This document shows positions 1 to 8,659 of a DNA stretch of 64,000 nucleotides, piece after piece. Numbering within the stretch: the stretch's first letter is position 1; the number at the start of each line of letters is the position of its first letter. The translations under genes were made by a program, and so were the position numbers. This DNA is from Streptomyces sp. CG1. Its GTDB lineage: Bacteria > Actinomycetota > Actinomycetes > Streptomycetales > Streptomycetaceae. The notes beneath the pieces were generated by a model, which ran no database searches, was not told where the DNA came from, and saw only the letters and a program-made list of their open reading frames with translations. The stretch spans positions 310,001-374,000 of the forward strand of contig NZ_CP163518.1 in assembly GCF_041080625.1 (NCBI RefSeq). The letters run 5' to 3'.

Positions 1-728
1 TGCCGCCGGGTCGCGGTGTCCAGGCGTGCCAGCAGGTCGTTCAGGGTCCGGGCGAGCCGGGCGAGGGCGTCCGCGGTGGGTGGTACGTCGAGCCGCCGGC
101 TGAGGTCGGACGTGGTGATCTCGGCGGTCTGAGCACGCATGGCCTCCACGGGGCGCAGCGCGTGCCCGGTGAGTTTCCACACCACCGCCGTGAGCAGGGC
201 GACGACCGCCGGTGTTCCGGCGGCCAGGCCGGCGGTGAGCCGGGCCAGCCCCTGGTCGATGCCTTCGGTCGGTACGGCGACGTACACCGTCAAGGGATGG
301 CGGGCCGATCCGGCGGGGACGCCGACGGCCCGCCAGGCGCCGTTCTCGCCGACGGGGATGTCGTGCACAGTGTGGGCGTGCGGAGTGCTGGACCGGCTCG
401 CCGGAAAGGAGAACGCCCGCGGCCGGCCGCGCAGGTTCCCGGAGCTGGCGATCACGGTGCCGTCGCGGTCGACGATCTGTACGGCGACGTCTCCGTGGTC
501 GGTGGCGGGTATCTCCGTGCCGGCCTGGGCGGCGTCGGCGTCCGCCGCGACGACCTCGGCGCGTTGAAGGGCGGTGGTGTCCAGGCCGTGGATCAGACTG
601 ACGTGCAGCCAGACGACGAGGAGGACGGCGGCCGAGGCCAGACCGGCGGCGATGACCAGGGCCGCGGCGGCGGTCAGCCGGTGCCGCAGTGATCTGCGGG
701 CCCACCAGAACCGGGCGCCGGTGGCCAC
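1..728 (-). CDS. Sensor histidine kinase, N-terminal part (cut by window edge)
   Basis: This is the sensor half of a two-component system whose regulator lies 3 bases upstream on the same strand. Reading from a GTG at 728, the frame stays open to the window edge. A basic start is followed by a hydrophobic segment (about residues 17-42), an extracytoplasmic domain of roughly 120 residues, a second membrane segment (about residues 165-187) and a HAMP-like stretch with the motif ALRPVEAMR. The dimerisation/His and ATPase domains must lie beyond the left edge. Domain order and the OmpR-type partner indicate an EnvZ/BaeS-class kinase. The signal sensed cannot be told from the sequence. Confidence 0.85.
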   Translation of the reverse strand, partial: MATGARFWWARRSLRHRLTAAAALVIAAGLASAAVLLVVWLHVSLIHGLDTTALQRAEVVAADADAAQAGTEIPATDHGDVAVQIVDRDGTVIASSGNLRGRPRAFSFPASRSSTPHAHTVHDIPVGENGAWRAVGVPAGSARHPLTVYVAVPTEGIDQGLARLTAGLAAGTPAVVALLTAVVWKLTGHALRPVEAMRAQTAEITTSDLSRRLDVPPTADALARLARTLNDLLARLDTATRR

Positions 729-731
729 GGT

Positions 732-1409
732 TCACCCCGTGGCGTCGCGCAGCCGGTATCCGGCGCCGCGGACGGTCTCGATGATGCTGCGGCCGGACGG
801 AACGTCGATCTTGCGTCTGAGATAGCCGACGTAGACCTCGACGACGTTGGTGTCACCGTCGAAGTGCTCGTCCCACACGTGGGTGAGGATGTCCGTCTTG
901 CTGAGGACCTCGTCGGTGTGTCTGGCCAGGTACTCCAGGAGTGCGAACTCGCGGGCGGTGAGTTCGATCTCCCGCTCCCCGCGCCGGCAGCGGCGGCGGG
1001 CGGGGTCCACGCTGAGGTCCCCGGCCCGGAGCACCGCGGGCCGGGCCGGTGCCCCGCGGCGCAGCAATGCCCTGAGCCGGGCGACGAGGACGACGTACGA
1101 GAAGGGCTTGCTCAGATAGTCGTCGGCGCCGAGGTCGAGGGCGTCTGCCTCGTCGTACTCGCCGTCCTTCGCGGTCAGCATCAGCACCGGTGTCCAGACC
1201 CTGGCGGCGCGCAGCCGCTTGAGGACCTCGTAGCCGGACAGGCTGGGCAGCATGATGTCGAGCACGATGACGTCGTACGACTCGGTGAGCGCCTGCCACA
1301 GACCGTCCGGCCCGTCGTGGGCGACGTCCGTGACGAAGCCCTCGGCGGCGAGTCCCTCGGCGATCGCCCCGGCGAGTCCGCGCTCGTCCTCGATGATCAG
1401 CGTCCGCAT
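732..1409 (-). CDS. OmpR-family response regulator
   Basis: The 225-residue protein has the normal length for an OmpR/PhoB regulator. It has an N-terminal receiver domain (residues 1-115) with the acidic pair EDE near residue 8, the phospho-acceptor aspartate in VLDIMLPSLSG near residue 51 and the conserved lysine in LSKPF. A C-terminal winged helix follows (residues 125-222) with LTAREFALLEYL and a VYVGYLRRKID recognition region. It precedes the kinase gene with a 3-base gap, so the two are co-transcribed. Its target genes are not evident; nothing in the window carries an obvious operator for it. Confidence 0.93.
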   Translation of the reverse strand: MRTLIIEDERGLAGAIAEGLAAEGFVTDVAHDGPDGLWQALTESYDVIVLDIMLPSLSGYEVLKRLRAARVWTPVLMLTAKDGEYDEADALDLGADDYLSKPFSYVVLVARLRALLRRGAPARPAVLRAGDLSVDPARRRCRRGEREIELTAREFALLEYLARHTDEVLSKTDILTHVWDEHFDGDTNVVEVYVGYLRRKIDVPSGRSIIETVRGAGYRLRDATG

Positions 1410-1551
1410 GGCAGCCTCTGATCCACCATAGTCGTCGTCGGTGACGGCCGTCGGCTGGGAAGGTGCTGAGAGGCCCGGCGTCGTTCAACCTGCTCTCAGC
1501 ACCCGCATCGCAGGCCGGAGTCCTCAAGCACATACGAGAAGTGAGGACGAG

Positions 1552-1720
1552 GACGACGATGAGTGACCTCATTGACTTCCTCCCCGGGCTGAAGCCCGGG
1601 GATTCCCCTATGAGGGGGTTCGGCCGGTCGCCCGGCTTACGGGTTCCTGCTTCACGGACCGCCTGACGGCGAGGTCTCCACAGGCTGACACGGCATGTCC
1701 TGCCGCGTTTTTGATGTTGA
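1552..1720 (-). ncRNA. Putative omega RNA (reRNA) at the TnpB right end
   Basis: In characterised TnpB elements the guide RNA is made from the 3' end of tnpB and ends with about 16-20 bases taken from flanking DNA. The expected layout is present: the end of the tnpB frame, then a 20-base GC-rich hairpin (1582-1601), GGAAGTCAA, then flanking sequence at 1571-1552, which would be the guide. The 5' limit given here is nominal. No promoter or expression evidence can be read from sequence alone. Confidence 0.45.
1582..1601. repeat. Right-end hairpin of the TnpB element
   Basis: A perfect inverted repeat, CCCCGGGCT / AGCCCGGGG in effect, with a two-base loop. It lies just after the tnpB stop and probably forms the 3' stem of the guide RNA scaffold. 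Confidence 0.7.
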
Positions 1721-2825
1721 TGGCCGCGTTCACGTCGGCGTGGGCGCGGTGTCCGCAGCCTGGGGCTTTGCACGCGAAGACCGATTGGCTCTCTCGGTTG
1801 TCTTCGGTGACGAAGCCGCAGGCGGAGCACTGCTGTGACGTGTAGGCAGGGTTGACCTTCACTACGACCGTGCCCGTGTACCGGGCGGCATTGGTGAGGG
1901 CGAGTTCGAGGCGGTGCCATCCCTTGTCGAGGATGGCTCGGTTCAGGCCCCGTTTCTGGGCGACGCGCAAGCCGGGAGCGTCTGCCGTTCCCACCGCGGA
2001 GGCCGACATGTTCTTGATCCGCGGGTCTTCGAGGACCACCAGGCAGTTCTTCGCGGCGATCCGGGCGGCGGTCTGCGCGCAGAAGTCCCCGCGCCGGTGC
2101 GACACCCGGGACACGATCAGACCCATGGCCGCGACCGTCTTGCGCCGGTTCGCACTGCCGCGCTTCGACCGGGCGAGACGCTGTTGCAGACGCCGGTACC
2201 GGATGATCTCGCCAGCCGTGATGAACACCCGGTCGTGGAAGTCGCCGTCGGATGTGGTCGCCGCGACGACACCCCGGTCGATGCCCACGGCTGTACCGGG
2301 CATGGCGTGCTTGGCGCCAGTGGCGGCCTGGTCGTCCACGAGGAAGGACACGTACCAGCGTCCGGCCTTCTGGGACACGGTCGCGGAGCGGATCTCACCG
2401 CCGAGGGGGCGCGACCAGCGCAAGCGGACCCAGCCCAGCTTCGGCAGCTTGACCCGGCCCCACTTGCGCCCCAGCCGCTCCACGCTGATCTGCTTGGCGT
2501 CGGGGAACCGGAACGACGGCGACCAACGTGCCTTCGACCGCCACCGCACCCTGAACGTGCCGTGATCCCGGCAGGCCCGGTCCAGGTCCTTGAGCGTCTG
2601 CTGCAATGCGTGCGACGGTGCCGCCTTCAACCACGGGTGCTCACGCTTGGCGTCGGCCAGCTCGGCGCACTGCGGCGCGTAGTTCATCCACGCCCCGCGC
2701 CGCCGGTACTCCCGGCGCTGCTCCAGAGCTGTGTTCCACACCGACCGGCAGATGCTCCCGAACTCCTCACACATCTCCTCTTGTTCGGGCGAGAGGTCGA
2801 GCAGGTAGCTGCGACCGGTCCGCAT
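1608..2825 (-). CDS. tnpB: TnpB RNA-guided endonuclease (IS605 OrfB family)
   Basis: The 405-residue protein matches the usual TnpB length and appears intact. All three RuvC-like catalytic acids are visible: aspartate in VGIDRG (about residue 185), glutamate in LVVLEDPR (about residue 270) and aspartate in HADVNAA (about residue 365). Between the last two lies a zinc ribbon, CSACG followed by CKAPGCGH. TnpB proteins use an RNA transcribed from the element's right end to cut DNA beside a short motif and help retain the element. The chosen start MRTGRSYLL places the N-terminal strand where family members begin. The Cys and Asp sets are complete, so a functional nuclease is plausible. Confidence 0.93.
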   Translation of the reverse strand: MRTGRSYLLDLSPEQEEMCEEFGSICRSVWNTALEQRREYRRRGAWMNYAPQCAELADAKREHPWLKAAPSHALQQTLKDLDRACRDHGTFRVRWRSKARWSPSFRFPDAKQISVERLGRKWGRVKLPKLGWVRLRWSRPLGGEIRSATVSQKAGRWYVSFLVDDQAATGAKHAMPGTAVGIDRGVVAATTSDGDFHDRVFITAGEIIRYRRLQQRLARSKRGSANRRKTVAAMGLIVSRVSHRRGDFCAQTAARIAAKNCLVVLEDPRIKNMSASAVGTADAPGLRVAQKRGLNRAILDKGWHRLELALTNAARYTGTVVVKVNPAYTSQQCSACGFVTEDNRESQSVFACKAPGCGHRAHADVNAAINIKNAAGHAVSACGDLAVRRSVKQEPVSRATGRTPS

Positions 2826-2924
2826 GACAAAACCCCCCTTCGGCCAGTGTGATCAACATAGGGCACCCCACTGACAACGCAGAGAACTCCCCTGCTGCGC
2901 GGCTCCGCGCCGAAGATGAGCTGA

Positions 2925-2944
2925 CCCCGCCCTGAAGGACGGGG
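2925..2944. repeat. Left-end hairpin of the TnpB element
   Basis: CCCCG-CCCTGAAGGA-CGGGG with additional G-T pairing inside. It is placed about 100 bases upstream of the tnpB start and next to the TTGAG motif, as expected for the left terminal structure of this IS group. Confidence 0.6.
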
Positions 2945-3177
2945 CTTGCGCTCAAGAGATCCGGTCAGGAGCGCCGTGGGCGGGGGCGAGACCGGAGAGC
3001 GGCGTGACGACCGGAGTGACGACCAGCGGGCCGATCGAGAGACCGACCGGCGCCGGGAGACGGACGACGAGCAGCGGGAGCGTCTGGTGCGCACCTCGTT
3101 CGTCGCCGAACGGCCCCTCAGGGCGGCACGACGGTACGGACTGCGCGCGTGGCTGACGGCAGCGGTGGACGGTGCCG

Positions 3178-3810
3178 TCAGCCACGCCGCACAGCGATCG
3201 CCGCGGCGCACGTCGGGTCGACGATGATGTCGGTGGTGGTCCAGCCCGGGACTGCGCAGCAGGGATGGCACCCGTTCTGAGGTAGTCGGTGGACAGGCCC
3301 GGGGTCAGGCCGGTGCCGACCCCCTTGAGCCAGGCTTCCTTGCGCACCCAGTCTCTGGTGAGAGCGAGGGCTCGCTCGTCCTCGGACAGGCCGTCGAGTT
3401 CGGCCCGCTCCTAGGGTGGGGCGCGGTGGCGAGGGCGGCGGCGACGCCAGGTGGCGGTACGCGTTCGATGTCCACGCCGACGGGGCCTGCAAGCGAGCGC
3501 AGTCAGGCACAGGTGCTGGCCGTAGGCCAGGGAGAAATACTGGGTGCCGTCCGTCAGCGCGGGCCACCCGTGCGGTGCGCCGCGCACCGGACACGGCTCC
3601 AGCGTGAGGGGCACCCGGCCTGATGGGACACCGGTTTCGGCGGCAAGCAGCAGCCGGAGAGCGGTGTGCGCGGCGACGTACCTGATCCGGTCCTGCGGCC
3701 GGTGACGGCGCGGGCACGTCGCCGTTCCGCGCCGTCCACCAGGGACAGGCGGGACAACTGGGCGCCGGGGCGGCGCGTACGAGCCACAGCCGGGGCTCCG
3801 AATCTGCCAT
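3178..3810 (-). pseudogene. Sfp-type 4'-phosphopantetheinyl transferase, frameshifted
   Basis: Pieces of one protein lie in successive frames on the minus strand: a start at 3810 (MADSEPRLWLVR), a middle piece with LAYGQHLCLTALA followed in another frame by the Mg-binding motif VGVDIER, then the family motif WVRKEAWLKGVGTGL, and finally a C-terminus ending at 3178 in a further frame. At least three frame changes and an in-frame TAG separate them. An intact enzyme would load phosphopantetheine onto carrier proteins. As the third gene after the Pls-like synthetase, its natural client would be that enzyme's T domain. It is called a pseudogene as read, although sequencing errors could mimic this. 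Confidence 0.75.
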
Positions 3811-3814
3811 GGGC

Positions 3815-4515
3815 TCACTCCCGCCGGATCGATTCCGCCAGGTCGCGTGCCAGGTCCAGGGTGTGGTGCACGGGCAGGCCATGGTCGGTGAACCAGTCGT
3901 CGGTGGCCTCCGGGTGCGGCTCCGGGGGGCCACCCGCCCTGCGCCGAAGCGGGCCGCGAGGGCGGTGGGGGCGCCGTTGTCGTAGCGGGCGAGGATGCGC
4001 GCGTCGGTTCCGGCGTCGAGGGGGAAGACGGGGCCGTCCTGGAAGTAGACGCTGCGACCCCCGTCAGGTCACCGGGACCACGGTGGAGTCCTCGTCGTGG
4101 ACCGTCGCCCCGGCAGTGGCGATGTCTGATCGGTGTCGCCGGGCAGGACGCCGAAGCCCGGTGTGGCTCCGGCGAGATAACCGTCCAGGCAGAAGCCCAG
4201 AAAGTGCCCACCGGCGTGGACGAAGTCGCGGATCGCCCGGCGCTGTGGGGCAAGGACGCGGTAGGCGGAGTCGAGGCTGCCGCCGCCGGGCTGGGCGTAC
4301 AGCACGGCCTGGGAAAGCGATTCGGCCGAGAGCGGGAGCGCCTCGCGGGGCCCGGTGTAGCGGACGTCCAGGTTCCAGGGGCCGGAGGCGAGGAGGTCCG
4401 CGACTGCCTCGGGGCAGTCGGGCAGGGCGGCCGGTCCACGGTAGACGAGGGCCAGCGGGTGGTGTTCCGAGGACGTATGGGGCATGGGCCGGTGCCCTAC
4501 GGTCGGTTCCGTCAT
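3815..4515 (-). pseudogene. BPL_N (glutamine-amidotransferase-like) protein, frameshifted
   Basis: The start ATG at 4515 overlaps the stop of the upstream Pls-like gene in an ATGA, so translation is coupled. The first 120 residues carry the BPL_N pattern: ALVYRGP, LLASGPWNLDVRYTG, LYAQPGGGSLDSAY and GGHFLGFCLDGYLAG, the last two corresponding to the nucleophile-elbow regions of class I amidotransferase-like folds. Frame changes follow near 4135, 4060 and 3935. The C-terminal pieces (SVYFQDGPVFPLD, then DWFTDHGLPVHHTLDLARD) are in other frames, and the final stop lies two bases before the PPTase start. BPL_N proteins of this kind have no firmly assigned reaction. Confidence 0.7.
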
Positions 4516-7500
4516 GTGCAAGCCGCGTGCCCTTCGGCCGGCAAGCCCTGCCAGTCCGTGCCGGCGGGCAGGTGTTCGCCCTTCATGACCAGGGACAGCG
4601 CGCCGAGCCGGACCCCGCCGCCGACCATGGCGTCGTACAGCACCACCGTGCGCGGGCCGATGCTCGCGCCGGGGCCCACGGTCACTTTCGACATCTTCAT
4701 CACCCGGTCCTCGAAGAGGTGGGTCTGAAGGGAGACGTGCAGGCCGATCGCGGCGTCGTCCCCGACCTCCACCAGGTCGAACTCCGTCAGGTAGGTGGTG
4801 CCGATCCAGGTGCGCCAGCCGATGCGGGCGCCGAACAGGCGCAGTACGGGCGGCAGGAACGGGGTCCCCACCAGGGCGCCGACGCCCGCGGGCACCGAGC
4901 CGGCCTCGAACAGACCCGTGACGAACTCGGTCCGGCGGACGAACAGGCTCCACAGGGGTTCGACACGCGGCCGGTACCGGCCGGCGATGGTCCACTTGGC
5001 CAGCGCGCAGCACCCGACCACGGCCGCCATCGCTGCCATGGTGAGCAGCGGGGACACCAGCACGGTGACCGCTGGCCCGGTGCGGCGGGCGAGGCAGCTC
5101 AGGGCCAGCAGGTACCCGAATCCGCCGGCGGCGAGCAGTGTCGCGGGCAGGGTGGCGCGGAAGCACTCGATGGCCAGGCGGCCCAGTACGGCTCTGCGGG
5201 TCGGCCGGAACGTCAGCCTCTCGGGGTAGCGTCCGCTGTCCTGGCGTACCGGCAGCCGCAGCGCGGGCGAACCCAGCCAGGTGCTGCCGTCGGGAAGCCG
5301 GCCGGAGGGCGGCACGCTGCCGACGCCCACCAGACAACCCGGGCCGAGCCGGGTACCAGCGGGTACGAGTGCAGCGTTGCCGACGAAGGCGCGCCCTCCC
5401 ACCTCGGTGGGTGCGAACGCCATGCGGCCGGCGGCGAAGGCGGCGACGCCGACGCCGGCCATGTCTGCGACGAAGCTGCCGTCGCGGAGGGTGAGCAGGT
5501 CGGGGTCGATGTGCGCAACTGTGGAGACCTCAGCGCCGCGCCCGACCCGTGCGCCGAGCAGTCTCAGCCAGGGGACGGTGTAGAGGGTGGCGTACAGCGA
5601 GTTGGTCAGGGCCAGGCTCTCCTCCAGCAGCTTGTCCGCGACCCACTTGCGCACGCCGAGCGCCGACCGTACGGGGCGGACACCCACCGGTGTCCTGGGC
5701 AACACCGCTCGCCTGCCCACAGCGACGATCAGGCACACCGTGGTCACGAAGACGGGGCCGAACAGCGCGGCCACGGCGGGCTCACCGTGCCGCCACGCCC
5801 ACCAGCACAGGGCGACGCCCGGCGCCGCCGCGCCGACGGGCACCGCTTCCAGCAGGAACAGGCCGAGTAGGGTGGCGGCCGGGTACCGTGCCCGCCGGCG
5901 GTCCGTCGCGCGGGGGGCGCTCAGCAGGGACTCGACGAGCGGCGAGAGTGCGTCGACGGGGCGGGCGGGTGAACCGGCGCGGCGTTGTCCTGCGGGGATC
6001 GGCTCGCCCGGGCCGGCCAGGGACTGCTCGCCGAGCGCGGCGCCGGGTCCCAGTTCGGCGCCGGGTTCACAGACGGCGTTGGCGCCGACGTACGCCCGTG
6101 CCCCGATGGTGATCGGGGCGATCGTGACCCATCCGTCGGCGACCTGCCAGGGGCGCAGGGTGGCTCCGTAGCCGATCGCCGCGTCACCGCCGATGCGCAG
6201 CAGCCTGGGCAGTCCGATCAGACTCGTGGCGATGGTGGTGCCAGGGCCGACCCGTGCCCCGAGGAGTCGCAGGTAAGGGCCCATCAGCACGGATCCGCTG
6301 AGCACCCGCAGCGGGCTCATGCCGAGCAGCAGCACGTCGAGCGTCCACAGGCGCACGTAAGTGGCCCCCCACAACGGGTACCGGCCGGGTCGGATCCCGG
6401 CGGCCAGAGGCCGGGCGAGCGCGATGGGCACGAGCCAGCGTAGGGCCACATAGCCGGCCAGCACCGCGAGCGCCGGTCCGACGGTGCCCGTGGCCGGAAG
6501 TCGGCCGTGACGAGCCGCGCACCAGAAGGCCAGCGGTGCCGTGAACAGCAGCAGGAAGGAGTAGAACGCCGCCGCCTGGACCAGTCCTGCCCGTGCGATC
6601 CGCGCGCGGCTGTGCCTGAGCGGCGCTACGCGAGGGCACTGCCCGGCGGCCTCGTCGCCGGAATTGCCCCGCTGTTCGTACAGGCGCGCCGTGAAGGTCC
6701 GCACGGTGGGGTTCTCGTACAGGTCGCGCAGCGTCGGGCCGGTGTCGCCGCCCTGTTCCCGAAGCAGGGACACGGCGTGGGCCGCGAGCAGGGAGTGCCC
6801 GCCGAGGTCGGTGAAGAAGTCGGCCTCGGCCGGCACCGACTCGGGCGGGACACCGATCGCGCGGGCCCAGGCGTCGCGCACACGCGCCTCCCGGGCGTCG
6901 CGGACCGGAGCCACGTGATCGGATGCCGCGAGGCGGTGGCCGGAGGGCCGGGGCAGCCGCGCGCGGTCGGTCTTGCCGCTCGGCGAGAGCGGCAGCCGGT
7001 CGAGGAAGTCGAGCGTCGCCGGGACCATGTAGGCGGGCAGGGCACGCCGCAGGCGGTCGCGCAGCCTGGCGGTGAGGGCCGGGTCGTCGACGCTGCCGTC
7101 CGCCGCCCGCACGACGTATCCGGCCAGGACCTGCTGTTCGGCACCCTCGCGCGGGACGAGCGCCGCGGCCGCCTGTGCGACGCCCGGGTCCTCCATCAGC
7201 ACGCTCTCGATCTCTTCGAGCGACACCCGGTAGCCGCGGATCTTCACCTCCGCGTCGGCGCGCCCGAGGTACTCGATCTCCCCCTGTGCGGTCATCCTGC
7301 CGAGGTCACCGGTGCGGTACAGGCGCCCGCCGCCGGGGGCCAGGGCATGGCGGATGAAGCGGTCGGCGGTCAGGTCCGGGCGGCCGACGTAGCCCCGGGC
7401 AAGCCCTGGCCCGCCGAGGCAGATCTCCCCGACGGCCCCCTGCGGCACCGGTTCGTGCCGCTCGTCGAGGAGGACGGCCATGTACGTCGGCAGGGGGCGG

Positions 7501-8504
7501 CCGATGGTCACCGGACGGCCCGGGCGTAGTTCCTGAACGGTGGCCGTGACGGTCGCCTCGGTCGGCCCGTAGGTGTTGACGATGCGCCGCCCTGGCCTGC
7601 TCCAGCGTTCGACCAGCGCGGCGGGGCACGCCTCGCCGCCGACGAAGATGCTGCGCAGGCGCGGGAGGTCCCGGGGGATGGTCGCCAGCAGGGTGGGCAC
7701 GCAGTACAGGACGGTCACCCCGTGCCGGTCCAGGAAGTCGGCGAGTTCCGCGCCCAGCCGGCCCGTGCCTGTAGGACCCGCGACGAGCGTGGCGCCAGCC
7801 GCCCAGGTGGGCCAGATCTCCTCGATCGAGAAGTCGAAGGAGATGGTCATGCCCTGGTACACACGGTCCGAGGAGCGGATGCCGTAGACCGGGGAGACGA
7901 CGCGCACGAAGTTGCGGATGCTCGACCGGGCGATCTCCACGCCCTTGGGCCTGCCGCTGGACCCCGAGGTGTACATCACATAGGCCAGCGGGTCCGCCCT
8001 GCTGCTCGTTCCTTCCGATGGCCGCGTGGTGGGTGGCAATGCTGGATCCTCCCAGCCGCTGACCATCTCGACGACCGCGCACGCCCCGTGCGGCATCGCA
8101 TGCCTCGCGTCGGCCGCACGGGCGGAGGTTGTCAGCACCGCCTTGGCACCGGCGTCCCGGAGGATGCAGGCCACCCGGTCGGCGGGCGCTTCCGGATCGA
8201 CCGGCACGAACGCCGCACCCGCCTTGCACACGCCGAGCAGGCTCACGTACATCTCCACGGACCTCGGCAGCAGCAGCGCGGCGCGGCTGCCCGGGCTGAT
8301 GCCGAGACGGCGCAGCCGGTGGGCGACCCAGTTCGCTCGGGTGTCCAGTTCGGCGTAGGTCAGACGCCGGGCTCCGCATTCGAGAGCCACGGCGTGCGGG
8401 GTGCGGTCGCAGGAATCCTCGAAGAACCGGTTGAGGCCGCCGACTGCGGTGGCCGTACGGCCCTGCGCCGGGACGTCAGGGGGCGCGGCAGTGTGGGACG
8501 TCAT
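4512..8504 (-). CDS. Pls/PosA-type membrane non-ribosomal peptide synthetase
   Basis: The 1330-residue protein has the size and layout of epsilon-poly-lysine synthetase relatives: one adenylation domain (about residues 25-510) with YTSGSSGRPKG, YGPTEATVTAT, YRTGDLGRM and SPSGKTDRARLP; a carrier domain with DLGGHSLLAAH near residue 568; then six hydrophobic segments interleaved with three soluble acyltransferase-like parts, some with hexapeptide-type repeats. Known members polymerise one amino acid iteratively without condensation or thioesterase domains. The A domain has FDFSIEEIW, giving acidic pocket positions, which hints at a basic substrate but is not proof. The start at 8504 is preferred over one at 8621 because AGGGG precedes it and the adenylation domain begins soon after. 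The carrier serine needs a PPTase; the one downstream is broken. Confidence 0.9.
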   Translation of the reverse strand: MTSHTAAPPDVPAQGRTATAVGGLNRFFEDSCDRTPHAVALECGARRLTYAELDTRANWVAHRLRRLGISPGSRAALLLPRSVEMYVSLLGVCKAGAAFVPVDPEAPADRVACILRDAGAKAVLTTSARAADARHAMPHGACAVVEMVSGWEDPALPPTTRPSEGTSSRADPLAYVMYTSGSSGRPKGVEIARSSIRNFVRVVSPVYGIRSSDRVYQGMTISFDFSIEEIWPTWAAGATLVAGPTGTGRLGAELADFLDRHGVTVLYCVPTLLATIPRDLPRLRSIFVGGEACPAALVERWSRPGRRIVNTYGPTEATVTATVQELRPGRPVTIGRPLPTYMAVLLDERHEPVPQGAVGEICLGGPGLARGYVGRPDLTADRFIRHALAPGGGRLYRTGDLGRMTAQGEIEYLGRADAEVKIRGYRVSLEEIESVLMEDPGVAQAAAALVPREGAEQQVLAGYVVRAADGSVDDPALTARLRDRLRRALPAYMVPATLDFLDRLPLSPSGKTDRARLPRPSGHRLAASDHVAPVRDAREARVRDAWARAIGVPPESVPAEADFFTDLGGHSLLAAHAVSLLREQGGDTGPTLRDLYENPTVRTFTARLYEQRGNSGDEAAGQCPRVAPLRHSRARIARAGLVQAAAFYSFLLLFTAPLAFWCAARHGRLPATGTVGPALAVLAGYVALRWLVPIALARPLAAGIRPGRYPLWGATYVRLWTLDVLLLGMSPLRVLSGSVLMGPYLRLLGARVGPGTTIATSLIGLPRLLRIGGDAAIGYGATLRPWQVADGWVTIAPITIGARAYVGANAVCEPGAELGPGAALGEQSLAGPGEPIPAGQRRAGSPARPVDALSPLVESLLSAPRATDRRRARYPAATLLGLFLLEAVPVGAAAPGVALCWWAWRHGEPAVAALFGPVFVTTVCLIVAVGRRAVLPRTPVGVRPVRSALGVRKWVADKLLEESLALTNSLYATLYTVPWLRLLGARVGRGAEVSTVAHIDPDLLTLRDGSFVADMAGVGVAAFAAGRMAFAPTEVGGRAFVGNAALVPAGTRLGPGCLVGVGSVPPSGRLPDGSTWLGSPALRLPVRQDSGRYPERLTFRPTRRAVLGRLAIECFRATLPATLLAAGGFGYLLALSCLARRTGPAVTVLVSPLLTMAAMAAVVGCCALAKWTIAGRYRPRVEPLWSLFVRRTEFVTGLFEAGSVPAGVGALVGTPFLPPVLRLFGARIGWRTWIGTTYLTEFDLVEVGDDAAIGLHVSLQTHLFEDRVMKMSKVTVGPGASIGPRTVVLYDAMVGGGVRLGALSLVMKGEHLPAGTDWQGLPAEGHAACT

Positions 8505-8659
8505 GGCATTGCCCCTGGATCGTGGTCCGGGAGTGGCGAACCCCAGGCACTTCTTCAGCCTGGAAGGCACGAGCTGAGAGGACGCTGAGAGGACTCCTAG
8601 CAAGGGCTTGGTCAGGTTCATTCGCGGGTGGCGTGGCAGTGTGATGGGGTGTGTCGTTG

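Larger units (their letters stand above)
1572..2950 (-). mobile_element. TnpB-only IS200/IS605-group element
   Basis: The element holds a single intact tnpB and no TnpA tyrosine transposase. Its left end (5' of tnpB, about 2950) has a hairpin at 2925-2944 and its right end a GC-rich hairpin at 1582-1601, followed on the minus strand by GGAAGTCAA, the usual terminal sequence of this group in actinomycetes. On the minus strand TTGAG (2955-2951) sits directly outside the left end, the expected position of a target-adjacent motif. The boundaries are inferred from these end structures and may be off by one or two bases. Without TnpA it would need a helper for transposition. Confidence 0.7.

Noticed and set aside
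3666..5870. A 734-codon plus-strand open frame over the Pls operon
   Set aside because: It is Arg/Gly/Pro-rich with no motifs; the minus strand encodes recognisable proteins throughout.
8505..8621. A 39-residue N-terminal extension of the Pls synthetase
   Set aside because: The extension has no ribosome-binding site and no counterpart in the family, while AGGGG precedes the ATG at 8504.
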